The position numbers and the translations under genes were made by a program. A DNA stretch of 64,000 nucleotides. Origin: Hoeflea sp. GTDB taxonomy: Bacteria; Pseudomonadota; Alphaproteobacteria; Rhizobiales; Rhizobiaceae. Positions 35,838 through 44,458 of this stretch are shown here, one piece after another; position 1 is the stretch's first letter, and every line of letters starts with the position of its first letter. The notes under the pieces are model-generated. The model did not search any database, had not been told where the DNA came from, and saw only the letters and a program-made list of their open reading frames with translations. The stretch lies in contig NZ_JAUXOD010000051.1 in NCBI RefSeq assembly GCF_030682515.1, forward strand, positions 124,001 through 188,000. The letters run 5' to 3'.

Positions 35838-36454
35838 GCGTTTCGCTCTCTGGCAATGGTGGGATCGGTCAGCGCAACCCGCTCGCCAGCGCGGATGATT
35901 GCGGGGTCGTAGGCCTTGCGTGCGAACACCTGTTCGACCATGGGGCGGAAGAAGTCGATGCTCTCATGCGGGTAGTCGGGATCGAAGCTCACCTGGTCCC
36001 AACGCTCGCAGAAGGTGGCGCAGTCATCAAAGCAGGGATGATCGCGGTAGGCGTCGCGGGAATGCGGATTGCCGCCGACATGGTGGGCGTAATAGAGCTT
36101 CTGGAAATCGCCATGCTTTTCCACCACCCAGGCGCATTGCTCGCGCACGAAGGGCCGCAGGATCGCTGCGGCGTATTCATCGTGATTGTAGGGCGCGTAG
36201 ATGTCGCCGATGTCGTGCAGCAGGGCGGAGACCACCCAGTCGACATCGGCGCCGTCGCGCCAGGCGCGGGTGGCCGATTGCAGCGAATGGCCGAGCCGCG
36301 TGACCTGGTAACCCGACAGGCTTTCATCGAGCTCCACCAGGGCGCCGAGCAGCCGCTCGGCGGTCTTAGATGCGTACTCGATCTCGTGGCGGGTGAGGAA
36401 ATCATAGTCCTCGCGGTCGCCATCCTTCATTGCAGTGAACTTGACCTTCTCCAT
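35834..36454 (-). CDS. HD-domain protein, PhnZ/TmpB/MIOX-like diiron oxygenase candidate
   Basis: 206 residues from the ATG at 36454 (GGGAGG six bases upstream); the longer open frame is shadow of the next gene. The HD set is H56, H80-D81 in LLHDIGD, H91, H114 and D158. Lysine K118 lies four residues after H114. This reproduces the ligand order of PhnZ, a mixed-valent diiron oxygenase, including the lysine after the last histidine, although the histidine after HDIG in PhnZ is aspartate (D84) here. Hydrolytic phosphohydrolases share part of this pattern. Position between cleavage enzyme and carnitine dehydrogenase suggests a trimethylammonium substrate. Confidence 0.85.
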   Translation of the reverse strand: MEKVKFTAMKDGDREDYDFLTRHEIEYASKTAERLLGALVELDESLSGYQVTRLGHSLQSATRAWRDGADVDWVVSALLHDIGDIYAPYNHDEYAAAILRPFVREQCAWVVEKHGDFQKLYYAHHVGGNPHSRDAYRDHPCFDDCATFCERWDQVSFDPDYPHESIDFFRPMVEQVFARKAYDPAIIRAGERVALTDPTIARERNA

Positions 36455-36474
36455 GCAAGCCTCCCAGCCGTGGT

Positions 36475-37392
36475 TCAGATCGCCATCGGCGCGCGTTTGG
36501 TCAGATTGAGCCGGGCGCGGACTTCGTCGGGGCCGATGACGCGCGCGCCCATGGTCTCGATGATCGTCACCGCGCGCTCGACCAGCTGGGCGTTGGTGGC
36601 GAGTTCGCCCTTGCCGAGCCAGAGATTGTCCTCGAGCCCGACGCGGACATTGCCGCCGGCCAGCACTGCGGCCGCCACATAGGCCATCTGGTTGCGGCCG
36701 AGCGAGAAGGCCGACCAGTTCCAGTCGTCGGGAACATTGTTGACCATGGCCATGAAGGTGTTGAGATCGTCGGGCGCGCCCCAGGGAACGCCCATGCAGA
36801 GCTGCACCAGCGCGTCGGGCGCGAGCACGCCCTCCTTGACCAGTTCCTTGGCGAACCAGAGATGGCCGGTGTCGAAGGCCTCGATCTCCGGCTTGACGCC
36901 CATCTGGGTCATCATCCCGCCCATGGCGCGGAGCATGCCCGGCGTGTTGGTCATGACGTAGTCGGCCTCGGCGAAATTCATGGTGCCGCAATCGAGCGTG
37001 CATATCTCGGGCAGGCAGACGCGGACATGCTCGACGCGCTCGGTGGCGCCGGCCATGTCTGTGCCGACGGGCCTGAGCGGCAGCGGGGTTTCCGGGTCGC
37101 CGAACACCATGTCGCCGCCCATGCCGGCGGTCAGGTTCAGCACCACGTCGACATTGGCGTCGCGGATGCGCTCGGTGACTTCGCGGTAGAGTTCGACATC
37201 GCGGCGGGGCTTGCCGGTTTCCGGATCGCGCACATGGCAGTGAACGATCGCCGCCCCTGCCTTGGCCGCGTCGATGGCGGAGTTGGCGATCTGCTCGGGA
37301 GACCGCGGCACATGCGGGCTGCGGTCCTGGGTGGCGCCGGATCCGGTGACGGCGCAGGTGATGAACACCTCGCGATTCATGGTCAGGGGCAT
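36475..37392 (-). CDS. beta-keto acid cleavage enzyme (BKACE), 3-dehydrocarnitine type
   Basis: 305 residues from the ATG at 37392, preceded by GGAGGAG. Zinc-dependent TIM barrel of the BKACE (formerly DUF849) family: metal ligands H51 and H53 in AAIVHCHVRDPETGKP, plus IEAFDTGHLWFAKEL and VRVGLEDNLWLGKGELATN near the C-terminus. The family condenses a beta-keto acid with acetyl-CoA to give acetoacetate and a new CoA ester. With the fused carnitine dehydrogenase-thioesterase downstream, the substrate is most likely 3-dehydrocarnitine, yielding glycine-betainyl-CoA. It is the first gene of the operon, divergent from a CdhR-like regulator. Confidence 0.92.
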   Translation of the reverse strand: MPLTMNREVFITCAVTGSGATQDRSPHVPRSPEQIANSAIDAAKAGAAIVHCHVRDPETGKPRRDVELYREVTERIRDANVDVVLNLTAGMGGDMVFGDPETPLPLRPVGTDMAGATERVEHVRVCLPEICTLDCGTMNFAEADYVMTNTPGMLRAMGGMMTQMGVKPEIEAFDTGHLWFAKELVKEGVLAPDALVQLCMGVPWGAPDDLNTFMAMVNNVPDDWNWSAFSLGRNQMAYVAAAVLAGGNVRVGLEDNLWLGKGELATNAQLVERAVTIIETMGARVIGPDEVRARLNLTKRAPMAI

Positions 37393-37469
37393 ACGGTCAC
37401 TCCTCCTCTTGATGGCCGCGCCATGATGACCGCCTTGCAGGCACAGGTATTCCGATTTACGAAGAAAAC

Positions 37470-38462
37470 ATGACACAAAACAAAGCGCTTCTTGCTATTG
37501 CCGGGCTCAAAAGGCCGATCACCGTCGATCTTCTGATGGCGCCGGGCTGTTCGCTGCTGACCACGGCGAGTTCGGTCGAACCGCTGAGAGCGGCAAACCG
37601 GCAGGCAGGGCGGACGGTGTTTGACTGGCGCTTCCTGTCGTTTGACGGCGAGGCGCCGCTCACCTCCTCGGGCATCCACTGGCCGGTCTCGGGTCCGCAC
37701 GATCCCTCCTCGCGCTCCGATGTGCTGGCCATCCTGGCGGGGTTCGGCGCAGCGGAGATGACCGATCGCAAGCTGATTGCCCATATCTACCGCGCGGCGC
37801 GGCAGGCGACCATCGTCATCGGCATCGAATCCGGCGCCTGGCTGCTGGCCCGCGCCGGGCTGCTCGACGATCACCGGGCGGCGACCCACTGGGAGGATTT
37901 CGAGGAATTCGCGGCAGCCTTCCCCAACGTGAACCTCAGGCCCGACCGCTACGTCATCGACGGGCGCTTCATCACCACCTCGGGCGCGTCGCCGACCTTC
38001 GACATGATGGTGGACCTGGTGCGGCGGGTCCTGGGCCATCCGGCGGCGCTCGATGTGGCGAGCAGCTTCGTCCATGACGATTTGCGCGCGGCGGGCGATG
38101 CCCAGGTCAATGTCACGCTCGGCGACGCCGAGCATGATCCGCGGCTGGTGCGCTCGATCCGGATCATGGAGACCCATATCGACGCGCCGCTCAGCATCGC
38201 GGCCATCGCCAGGCGGGTGTCGATGTCGGCGCGCGGGCTCGAGCAGCTTTTCGCCCGGCAGTTGGGGGAGACGCCGGGCGCCTATTTCCTGTCGCTCAGG
38301 CTTGCCGCAGCGCGCCGCTTTGTCGACAACACAAGGCTGACCATGACCGACATCGCCTCCCGGACCGGGTTCTCCTCGCAATCGGCGCTGTCGCGTGCCT
38401 TCAGCCGGCAGTTCGGGATATCGCCGACACTGAGCCGGAAACGCCGCTCGGGCGCCGCATGA
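37470..38462 (+). CDS. GlxA-family regulator (DJ-1/PfpI plus AraC HTH), CdhR-like
   Basis: 330 residues. The N-terminal DJ-1/PfpI-like domain (about 15-190) has GIESGAWLLARAGLLDDHRAATHW. The C-terminal AraC double helix-turn-helix spans about 225-325 (SIAAIARRVSMSARGLEQLF and MTDIASRTGFSSQSALSRAF). The same architecture occurs in the carnitine regulator CdhR and the betaine regulator GbdR of Pseudomonas. Placed divergently 77 bases from the carnitine operon, it is probably its carnitine- or betaine-responsive activator. Confidence 0.9.
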   Translation: MTQNKALLAIAGLKRPITVDLLMAPGCSLLTTASSVEPLRAANRQAGRTVFDWRFLSFDGEAPLTSSGIHWPVSGPHDPSSRSDVLAILAGFGAAEMTDRKLIAHIYRAARQATIVIGIESGAWLLARAGLLDDHRAATHWEDFEEFAAAFPNVNLRPDRYVIDGRFITTSGASPTFDMMVDLVRRVLGHPAALDVASSFVHDDLRAAGDAQVNVTLGDAEHDPRLVRSIRIMETHIDAPLSIAAIARRVSMSARGLEQLFARQLGETPGAYFLSLRLAAARRFVDNTRLTMTDIASRTGFSSQSALSRAFSRQFGISPTLSRKRRSGAA

Positions 38463-38466
38463 CCGG

Positions 38467-39249
38467 TCAACCGCCCTTGACCGGAACCTTGCCCTCGAGC
38501 CAGCGGAAGGCCAGCACCAGAACGCCGGTCAGCATCATGTAGATCAGCGCCAGCAGGAGCAGCGGCTCATAGGTCAGATAGGTGTCCTGGCGGACCCGCG
38601 AGATGATGGCGTAGACATCGACCACGGTGATCGTCGCCACCAGCGGCGTGGCCTTGAGCTGCAGCACGGTTTCGCCGGCGAGCGTCGGCAGGGCGCGGTG
38701 AATGGCGCGCGGCAGCCAGACCCGGCGGAACGATGTCCATGGCGACATGCCGTAGGCGCGGGCCGCCTCGAGCTCGCCCTTGGGAACGCCGGCGAAGGCT
38801 CCGCGCATCACCTCGCCCTCGTAACCGGCGAAGGACAGTGTCAGCGCCAGCACGCCATAGGGCCAGGCCGAGCGCAGATAGGGCCAGGCCCAGGACTCGC
38901 GGATTTCCGGATACTGGGCAAACAGCGAGCCGAGCCCGTAATAGAGCAGCCACAATTGCAGAAGCAGCGGCGTGCCGCGGATCACGGTGCAAAACATGCG
39001 CGCCGGGCCCGACAGCCACCAGGGGCCTGCGGCCTGGGCCAGGCCCAGCGGCACAGCCAGCAGGAAGCCCAGCACGCTGGTCAGCACCAGCAGCCACAGC
39101 GTGGTGCCGACGCCCTCGACAAGCCGCCACGAATAGCGCGGCAGCCAGTCCCAGCGCATGTTGACCGCGGCGAAGACGATGATGCCGATGCCGATGGCAA
39201 GCAGCACCAGGCGGTGCGGCTCCTTCCAGCTTCTGAGTTCGGGACCCAT
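38467..39249 (-). CDS. polar amino acid ABC transporter permease 2
   Basis: 260 residues from the ATG at 39249, which overlaps the first permease stop (TGATG); the upstream part of the open frame is shadow. Five or six helices, with the HisM/GlnP-type RMFCTVIRGTPLLLQLWLLYY segment and the cytoplasmic EAA loop ELEAARAYGMSPWTSFRRVWLP that docks the ATPase. It is the last gene of the ABC operon and converges with the CdhR-like gene. Confidence 0.92.
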   Translation of the reverse strand: MGPELRSWKEPHRLVLLAIGIGIIVFAAVNMRWDWLPRYSWRLVEGVGTTLWLLVLTSVLGFLLAVPLGLAQAAGPWWLSGPARMFCTVIRGTPLLLQLWLLYYGLGSLFAQYPEIRESWAWPYLRSAWPYGVLALTLSFAGYEGEVMRGAFAGVPKGELEAARAYGMSPWTSFRRVWLPRAIHRALPTLAGETVLQLKATPLVATITVVDVYAIISRVRQDTYLTYEPLLLLALIYMMLTGVLVLAFRWLEGKVPVKGG

Positions 39250-39980
39250 CAGCGCACCGCCGGCATGCCGCGGCGAGCATGGCGCTCGATCCGGCGGATG
39301 GCGACATTGGAAATCAATGTCACCGTGAGATAGAGCAGACCGGCTGCCATGAAGAACAGGAAGTAGGATTTGGTGGTGCCGCCGGCCTGCCGCGTCACCA
39401 GCGTCAGTTCGGCCACGCCCACGACCGCCAGCAGGGCGGTGTCCTTGGTGGCGATCAGCCACAGGTTGGCGAGCCCCGGCACCGCATGCGGCAGCATGCC
39501 GGGCAGCGTGATGCGCCTGAGCACCTGCATCGACGACATGCCATAGGCGCGCGCCGCCTCTATCTGGCCGTGGGGCACGGCCTTGAAGGCGCCGCGCAGG
39601 ACCTCGGTCTGGTAGGCGCCCTGGACCACGCCGATGACGAAGATGCCGGCCACCAGTCCGCTGATATCCACGGGTCCGGCGCCGATCAGCATCATGAGCT
39701 GATTGAGCGCGTCGGTTCCGGCGTAGTAAAGCAAGAGGATCAGCACCAGTTCCGGCACGGCGCGCACCAGCGTGGTGTAGACATCGAGAATGTCACGCAG
39801 GACGGGGCCGCCATAGAGCTTGCCGGTGGCGCCGGCGACGCCGATGACGAAGCCCACGAGATAGCCGCCGACAGCGACCTGCAGCGAAACCGCGAGCCCC
39901 TTGAGCAACACGCCGCCCCACCCCGGGGGGTTAAGCGCCAGAAGCTCCCAGGAGGCGAGGTTCGCAATCCAGTCGATCAT
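39249..39980 (-). CDS. polar amino acid ABC transporter permease 1
   Basis: 243 residues, with the PAAT-family TTLVRAVPELVLILLLYYAG segment and EAA loop IEAARAYGMSSMQVLRRITLPG. It forms the heterodimeric channel with the adjacent permease. It begins 75 bases after the binding-protein stop; that gap carries a perfect hairpin. Confidence 0.92.
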   Translation of the reverse strand: MIDWIANLASWELLALNPPGWGGVLLKGLAVSLQVAVGGYLVGFVIGVAGATGKLYGGPVLRDILDVYTTLVRAVPELVLILLLYYAGTDALNQLMMLIGAGPVDISGLVAGIFVIGVVQGAYQTEVLRGAFKAVPHGQIEAARAYGMSSMQVLRRITLPGMLPHAVPGLANLWLIATKDTALLAVVGVAELTLVTRQAGGTTKSYFLFFMAAGLLYLTVTLISNVAIRRIERHARRGMPAVR

Positions 39981-39997
39981 GAGCGAGGCTCACGAGC

Positions 39998-40024
39998 GAA
40001 CCGGCGGGCAAGACCCGCCGGTTC
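39998..40024 (-). terminator. perfect hairpin between ABC binding-protein and permease genes
   Basis: GAACCGGCGGG pairs with CCCGCCGGTTC over 11 bp around a 5-nt loop, 31 bases after the binding-protein stop codon. No U-run on the minus strand. Best read as a message-stabilising or partial-termination element that lets the receptor outnumber the permeases. Confidence 0.6.
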
Positions 40025-40055
40025 GGCTGGAGCCATTGCGCCAGCACAGCGCATG

Positions 40056-40826
40056 TTACTGGCCGTAGATGTCGAAGTCGAAATACTTCTTCGAGAACTC
40101 CGCATAGGTGCCGTTTTCACGGATGGCGGCGATGGCCGTGTTGAACTTCTCGCGCAACGCGTCGTCGCCCTTGCGCAGGCCGACGCCGACGCCGGCGCCC
40201 AGAATGGCCGGGTCGTCTTCCACGGCGCCGACAACCTCGCAGCAGGCGTCGGACTTGACGAAGGCGTCGAGCGCCAGCGAGTCCGCCATGATGGCGTCAA
40301 CGCGGCCGGCGGCCAGGTCCTGGTTGGCTTCGTCCTGGGTCTGGTATTCCTTGATCTCGGCGGCGACGTCGCCGAAGTGCGTGGTCACGTAATCCTGGTG
40401 GATGGTGGACACCTGCACGCCGATGATCTTGCCCGTGAGGCCGGCGTCGTCCGGGGTGATGCCCGAGCCCTTGGCGGTGGCGATCACCGAGGGAGTGTTG
40501 TAGTATTTATCGGAGAAATCGATGGTCTTCAGGCGCTCCTCGGTGATCGACATGGAGCCGACGATGGCGTCGATCTTGTTCGACGTCAGAGCCGGGATGA
40601 TGCCGTCCCAGGCGACCGGGGTGACGACGCAGTCGAGCTTGGCCTCGGCGCAGACGGCGTTCATGAAGTCGATTTCCCAGCCGGTCCAGTTGCCCGCGGC
40701 ATCCGGCTCGGTGAACGGCGGATAGGGCTCGGCGGCGACGCCGACGCGGACGGTTTCGGCGGAGGCGGCGCTCGCCGCAAGTGTCAGGCCAAAGGCGGCG
40801 ATGGTCGTGATGATCTGCTTGTTCAT
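40056..40826 (-). CDS. polar amino acid ABC transporter substrate-binding protein
   Basis: 256 residues from MNKQIITT (40826). Signal peptide MNKQIITTIAAFGLTLAASAASA, then a family-3 solute-binding fold: VRVGVAAEPYPPFTEPD, WTGWEIDFMNAVCAEA, IVGSMSITEERLKTIDFSDKY with the Arg that grips the alpha-carboxylate. The overall type is lysine/arginine/ornithine or octopine receptors. A local CC pair (DACCEV) could form a disulfide. Arginine or a guanidino amino acid is suggested by the divergent enzymes. Confidence 0.9.
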   Translation of the reverse strand: MNKQIITTIAAFGLTLAASAASAETVRVGVAAEPYPPFTEPDAAGNWTGWEIDFMNAVCAEAKLDCVVTPVAWDGIIPALTSNKIDAIVGSMSITEERLKTIDFSDKYYNTPSVIATAKGSGITPDDAGLTGKIIGVQVSTIHQDYVTTHFGDVAAEIKEYQTQDEANQDLAAGRVDAIMADSLALDAFVKSDACCEVVGAVEDDPAILGAGVGVGLRKGDDALREKFNTAIAAIRENGTYAEFSKKYFDFDIYGQ

Positions 40827-40875
40827 GGTTGTTTCCCTGTTTGCAATTTTCGGGCTTTGCCCATTCACCCCTGGA

Positions 40876-41682
40876 CTATTGGACAGTCGCAAGGAATTTC
40901 CGCAATCGCTCCGATTTCGGAGCGCTGTAGACGACGTCCGGCGGACCTTCTTCCTCGATCACGCCGCCGGCCAGGAACACGACATGGTTTGCGACCTCGC
41001 GGGCAAACTTCATCTCGTGGGTGACGAGCAGCATGGTGCGGCCCTCGCGCGCCAGGTCGGCGATCACGGCCAGCACTTCGCCCACCAGTTCGGGGTCGAG
41101 CGCCGAGGTCGGCTCGTCAAACAGCATGACTTCGGGTTCGACCGCGAGCGCCCGGGCGATGGCCGCGCGCTGCTGCTGGCCGCCCGACAGGAAGGCCGGG
41201 TAGACATCGCGCTTGTCGGACAGGCCGACGCGATCGAGCAGTTTTTCGGCACGGGCGATGGCCTCGTCGCGCGGCACGCCCATGACATGGACCGGCGCCT
41301 CGATGATGTTGCCGAGCACCGTCATGTGCTGCCAGAGATTGAAGCTCTGGAACACCATGGCAAGCCGGGTGCGGATGCGCCGGAGCTGCCCGGCATTGGC
41401 GGGCTGCAATCCGCCGCGGCCATCGGGCTTCATGTCGATGGTTTCGCCCTTGATGCTGATGGCGCCCTGGGTCGGCAGTTCAAGCATGTTGATGCAGCGA
41501 AGCATGGTGGACTTGCCGGAGCCGGAGCCGCCGATGATGGCCACCACGTCGCCGGTCCTGGCGGTCAGCGACACGCCCTTGAGAACTTCAAGCTCGCCGA
41601 ACGTCTTGTGCAGGCCGGAGACCTGAACCGCGTGCGGGTGCTGCGAGGCGCCGGATTCGGAGCCGGTGTGTGGACTGCTCAT
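40876..41682 (-). CDS. polar amino acid ABC transporter ATP-binding protein
   Basis: 268 residues, HisP/GlnQ type. Walker A GGSGSGKSTML (about 51-61), Q-loop VFQSFNLWQH, signature LSGGQQQRAAIARAL, Walker B VMLFDEPTSALDPELV and the H-loop LLVTHEMKF are complete. It is the first gene of the transporter operon and is divergent from the amidinotransferase-fold gene, sharing a 111-bp control region. Confidence 0.95.
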   Translation of the reverse strand: MSSPHTGSESGASQHPHAVQVSGLHKTFGELEVLKGVSLTARTGDVVAIIGGSGSGKSTMLRCINMLELPTQGAISIKGETIDMKPDGRGGLQPANAGQLRRIRTRLAMVFQSFNLWQHMTVLGNIIEAPVHVMGVPRDEAIARAEKLLDRVGLSDKRDVYPAFLSGGQQQRAAIARALAVEPEVMLFDEPTSALDPELVGEVLAVIADLAREGRTMLLVTHEMKFAREVANHVVFLAGGVIEEEGPPDVVYSAPKSERLRKFLATVQ

Positions 41683-41731
41683 ACGTTCCCTTTGCTACCT
41701 CGTCTGTCGCGAAGTTGACCAATCGTGACCC

Positions 41732-41759
41732 TTGCACAGCAATTAATCAAGTGTATAAT
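41732..41759 (+). promoter_or_regulatory. sigma-70 promoter for the amidinotransferase-aru-like operon
   Basis: TTGCAC (41732-41737), 16 bases, TATAAT (41754-41759): a consensus -10 with a good -35, 35 bases before the ATG at 41794. It lies in the 111-bp gap shared with the ABC operon and is the natural target of the BetI-like TetR regulator encoded in the operon. Confidence 0.65.
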
Positions 41760-41793
41760 TTGAAAAAATGCAAACCACCCGAACGGACCCTTC

Positions 41794-42663
41794 ATGACAT
41801 ACGGATGCCAATCCATGACTGCGCCGCTCCGGCGCGTCGCCATGCGCACGCCCGGCGCAAGCCTTCTTTCCGCCAAGGCCGAGGACTGGCACTACGGGCC
41901 GGGCTTCGACGGCGCGCGCGCCATCGAGCAGTTCGGCGCCTTCGCCGATCTCGTGGCCTCCTGCGGCACGGAGATCCTGTGGATCGCGGATTCGGGCGAT
42001 GGACTGGCCGACGCGATGTTCACCCACGACCCGTCACTGATGAGCGACCACGGTGCGATCATCCTGCGCATGGGCAAGCCCGGCCGCATGGCCGAGCCCG
42101 CGCTTCACGCCGAAACCTACAAAGCCGCCGGAATTCCGATCCTGGGGGAGATCCTCGCCCCCGGATCGGTCGAGGGCGGCGATTGCGTCTGGGTCGACCG
42201 GACGACGCTCGCGGTCGGACGCGGCGTGCGCACCAACCAGGCCGGGATCGAGCAGCTTGCCAAGATGCTCGCACCGCATGGCGTCACAGTGCTCGGCTAC
42301 GACCTGCCGCTCGGCAACGGCGCCGATGCCTGCCTGCACCTGATGTCGGTGATCTCGCCGCTCGACGAAAAACTGGCGCTGGTCTATGCGCCGATGCTGC
42401 CTGTGGCCTTCTGGCAATTGCTCAAGGACCGCGGCTACCGGCTCCTCGAGGCCCCGGCGGACGAGTTCGCCGCCTCCAACGGCCTCAACCTCAATGTTCT
42501 GCCGCTCACGCCAGGCGACGTGCTGATGGTCGATGGCTTCCCCAGGACCCGCGCCCTGATGGAAGAGGCGGGCTGCCGCGTGCGGGTGTTTGCCGCCGAT
42601 GCGCTGTGCATCCCGTGCGAAGGCGGGCCGACCTGCCTGACCCGCCCCGTGTGGCGGGAATGA
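41794..42663 (+). CDS. amidinotransferase-fold hydrolase (dimethylargininase/deiminase family)
   Basis: 289 residues from 41794 (ATG at 41815 is an alternative). Five-bladed propeller fold of guanidine-modifying enzymes: EGGDCVWVD (substrate-binding acidic residue), the catalytic His in GADACLHLMSVIS and the nucleophilic cysteine near C281 in GGPTCLTRP. Family members hydrolyse methylarginines (to citrulline), arginine or other guanidino compounds. It is translationally coupled to a TetR regulator and lies with arginine-transaminase-type genes. Substrate assignment is open; methylated arginine is a reasonable first guess. Confidence 0.85.
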   Translation: MTYGCQSMTAPLRRVAMRTPGASLLSAKAEDWHYGPGFDGARAIEQFGAFADLVASCGTEILWIADSGDGLADAMFTHDPSLMSDHGAIILRMGKPGRMAEPALHAETYKAAGIPILGEILAPGSVEGGDCVWVDRTTLAVGRGVRTNQAGIEQLAKMLAPHGVTVLGYDLPLGNGADACLHLMSVISPLDEKLALVYAPMLPVAFWQLLKDRGYRLLEAPADEFAASNGLNLNVLPLTPGDVLMVDGFPRTRALMEEAGCRVRVFAADALCIPCEGGPTCLTRPVWRE

Positions 42664-43289
42664 CGCGGCGGGCGTTTCACCATGAACCGGAGGCGGTGCG
42701 GCAGAAGGATCTGATTGCCGCAACGCTCGACAGCATCGCCGAGCTGGGCCTGGCCGGCGCCACCGTGCGCGAGGTATCCTACCGCGCCGGCGTCACGCCC
42801 GGGCTGATAAGGCGCTATTTCGACAACAAGGAACGGCTTGTCGCAGCCGCCTACCGGACCTTCATTGCGGATCTGACGAACGCGGCAGCGGCCGGATGCG
42901 GCGACGGGCCGGCTCTTTCGAGGCTTGCGGGCCTGATCCGCGCCAGCGTCACAGCACCCGTGGCCGACGGACGGACGCTGTCGATCTGGGCGGCCTTCAT
43001 CGGCACCGTGAACTCGGACCCGGTGATGGCGGAGGCGCACCGCGACGGCTACCAGGCATTCCGCGACCTGATCGAACGGCTGGTTGGCGAGGTCATGACG
43101 GAGCGCCAGGTGGCGGCCTCGCCCCAGGACATCCGCCGGCATGCGATCGTGCTCAACGCCCTGCTCGACGGTCTCTGGATCGAAATCTCCATGGGCGGCG
43201 ATGATTTCTCGCGGCTCGACATGATCCGGATCGCGCTCGATTCGGTGGCGACATTGCTGGGGATCGACCCGGCTGAATTCAGGGAATGA
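42660..43289 (+). CDS. TetR-family regulator, BetI-like
   Basis: 209 residues from the ATG at 42660, overlapping the previous stop (ATGA). TetR helix-turn-helix at about 20-65 (ATVREVSYRAGVTPGLIRRYF) and a BetI-type C-terminal domain (LSIWAAFIGTVNSDPVM). BetI relatives sense choline-like or amine ligands. It sits between two catabolic enzymes of one operon, so it is likely a local repressor of this operon and perhaps of the divergent ABC transporter. Confidence 0.9.
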   Translation: MTRRAFHHEPEAVRQKDLIAATLDSIAELGLAGATVREVSYRAGVTPGLIRRYFDNKERLVAAAYRTFIADLTNAAAAGCGDGPALSRLAGLIRASVTAPVADGRTLSIWAAFIGTVNSDPVMAEAHRDGYQAFRDLIERLVGEVMTERQVAASPQDIRRHAIVLNALLDGLWIEISMGGDDFSRLDMIRIALDSVATLLGIDPAEFRE

Positions 43290-44458
43290 CCAACATGCAG
43301 TATGCGGCAATCACCGAGCGCCTGGCCCTGACCGGCGGCGCCAAATGGGCCATTCACCAGCGCTGCCGGGCGATGAAGGCTGCCGGCGCGGACATCATCG
43401 AACTCACCATCGGCGAGCCGGACCTGCCGCCGGATCCGCAATTGTTCGAGGTCTGCCACGCCTCGATGCTCGCCGGTCGCACCGGCTATTCGAGCGGCCG
43501 CGGCGAGCCGGACCTGCTCGAGGCGATCGCGGCGCGCTACAGCCTGAGGCGACCGGGCGTCGACACAAACAATGTGATGTGCTTTCCGGGAACCCAGACC
43601 GCGCTGTTTGCGACCATGATGGGCCTGACCGGTCCCGGTGACGGCGTGCTGGTGGGAGATCCGTTCTACGCCACCTATGAAGGTGTCATCGCCGCCAGCG
43701 GCGCCCACCGGGACCCGGTGCGGCTGAGGCCCGAAAACGGGTTCCGCATGACGGCGGAAGACCTCGAGGCCGCGATCACGCCAAGCTCGCGCGTGCTGCT
43801 GCTGAACTCGCCGCACAATCCGACCGGCGCTGTGCTGGAGGCCGGCGAGATCGCCCGGATCGGCGCCGTCTGCCGCAAACACGATCTCTGGATCGTCGCC
43901 GACGAGGTCTATGCGGAACTGGTGTTTGACGGGGTCTTCGCCTCCCCCTTCGACAATCCGGAGCTCGCGGACCGGGTGATCGCCGTATCCTCAATCTCGA
44001 AGTCCCATGCGGCGCCCGGGTTCCGCAGCGGCTGGGCTGTCGGACCGAAGGAATTCTGCGAAAGACTGCTGCCGCTGTCGGAGACCATGCTGTTCGGCAA
44101 CCAGCCCTTCATCGCCGACATGACGGCCTTCGCGCTGAATTCGGATCTGCCCACCGCGGCGCGGATGCGCGCCTCCTACAAGAGCCGGGCGGCGCTCTTC
44201 GCCGACACGCTCGAGGCGCTCGACGGTGTCACCCCGTTCCGGCCGCAGGCCGGCATGTTCATCGTGCTCGATGTGTCGGGCACCGGGCTTGATGGCGAGA
44301 CCTTCGCCTGGCGGCTGCTGGAGGCGGGCGTCGCCGTGATGCCCGGCTCGTCCTTCGGGGAGAATGCCGGCGCGCTGGTGCGATTGAGCCTGACGGTGCC
44401 CGACGAGTCCGTCATCGAGGCCTGCGGGCGGATCGCCCGGTTTGTGGAGGGGATCTGA
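43286..44458 (+). CDS. class I/II aminotransferase, candidate arginine:pyruvate transaminase
   Basis: 390 residues, fold type I PLP enzyme. TIGEPDLPPDP near the N-terminus, LLNSPHNPTGAVLE with the PLP-contacting Asn, WIVADEVYAELVFDG (Asp to the pyridine nitrogen) and the Schiff-base lysine in VSSISKSHAAPGFRSGW. It is coupled to the TetR gene and overlaps the next gene by one base (TGATG). Pairing with a 2-ketoarginine-decarboxylase-like enzyme mirrors aruH-aruI of the Pseudomonas arginine transaminase pathway. Aspartate-type specificity is the alternative. Confidence 0.85.
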   Translation: MTNMQYAAITERLALTGGAKWAIHQRCRAMKAAGADIIELTIGEPDLPPDPQLFEVCHASMLAGRTGYSSGRGEPDLLEAIAARYSLRRPGVDTNNVMCFPGTQTALFATMMGLTGPGDGVLVGDPFYATYEGVIAASGAHRDPVRLRPENGFRMTAEDLEAAITPSSRVLLLNSPHNPTGAVLEAGEIARIGAVCRKHDLWIVADEVYAELVFDGVFASPFDNPELADRVIAVSSISKSHAAPGFRSGWAVGPKEFCERLLPLSETMLFGNQPFIADMTAFALNSDLPTAARMRASYKSRAALFADTLEALDGVTPFRPQAGMFIVLDVSGTGLDGETFAWRLLEAGVAVMPGSSFGENAGALVRLSLTVPDESVIEACGRIARFVEGI

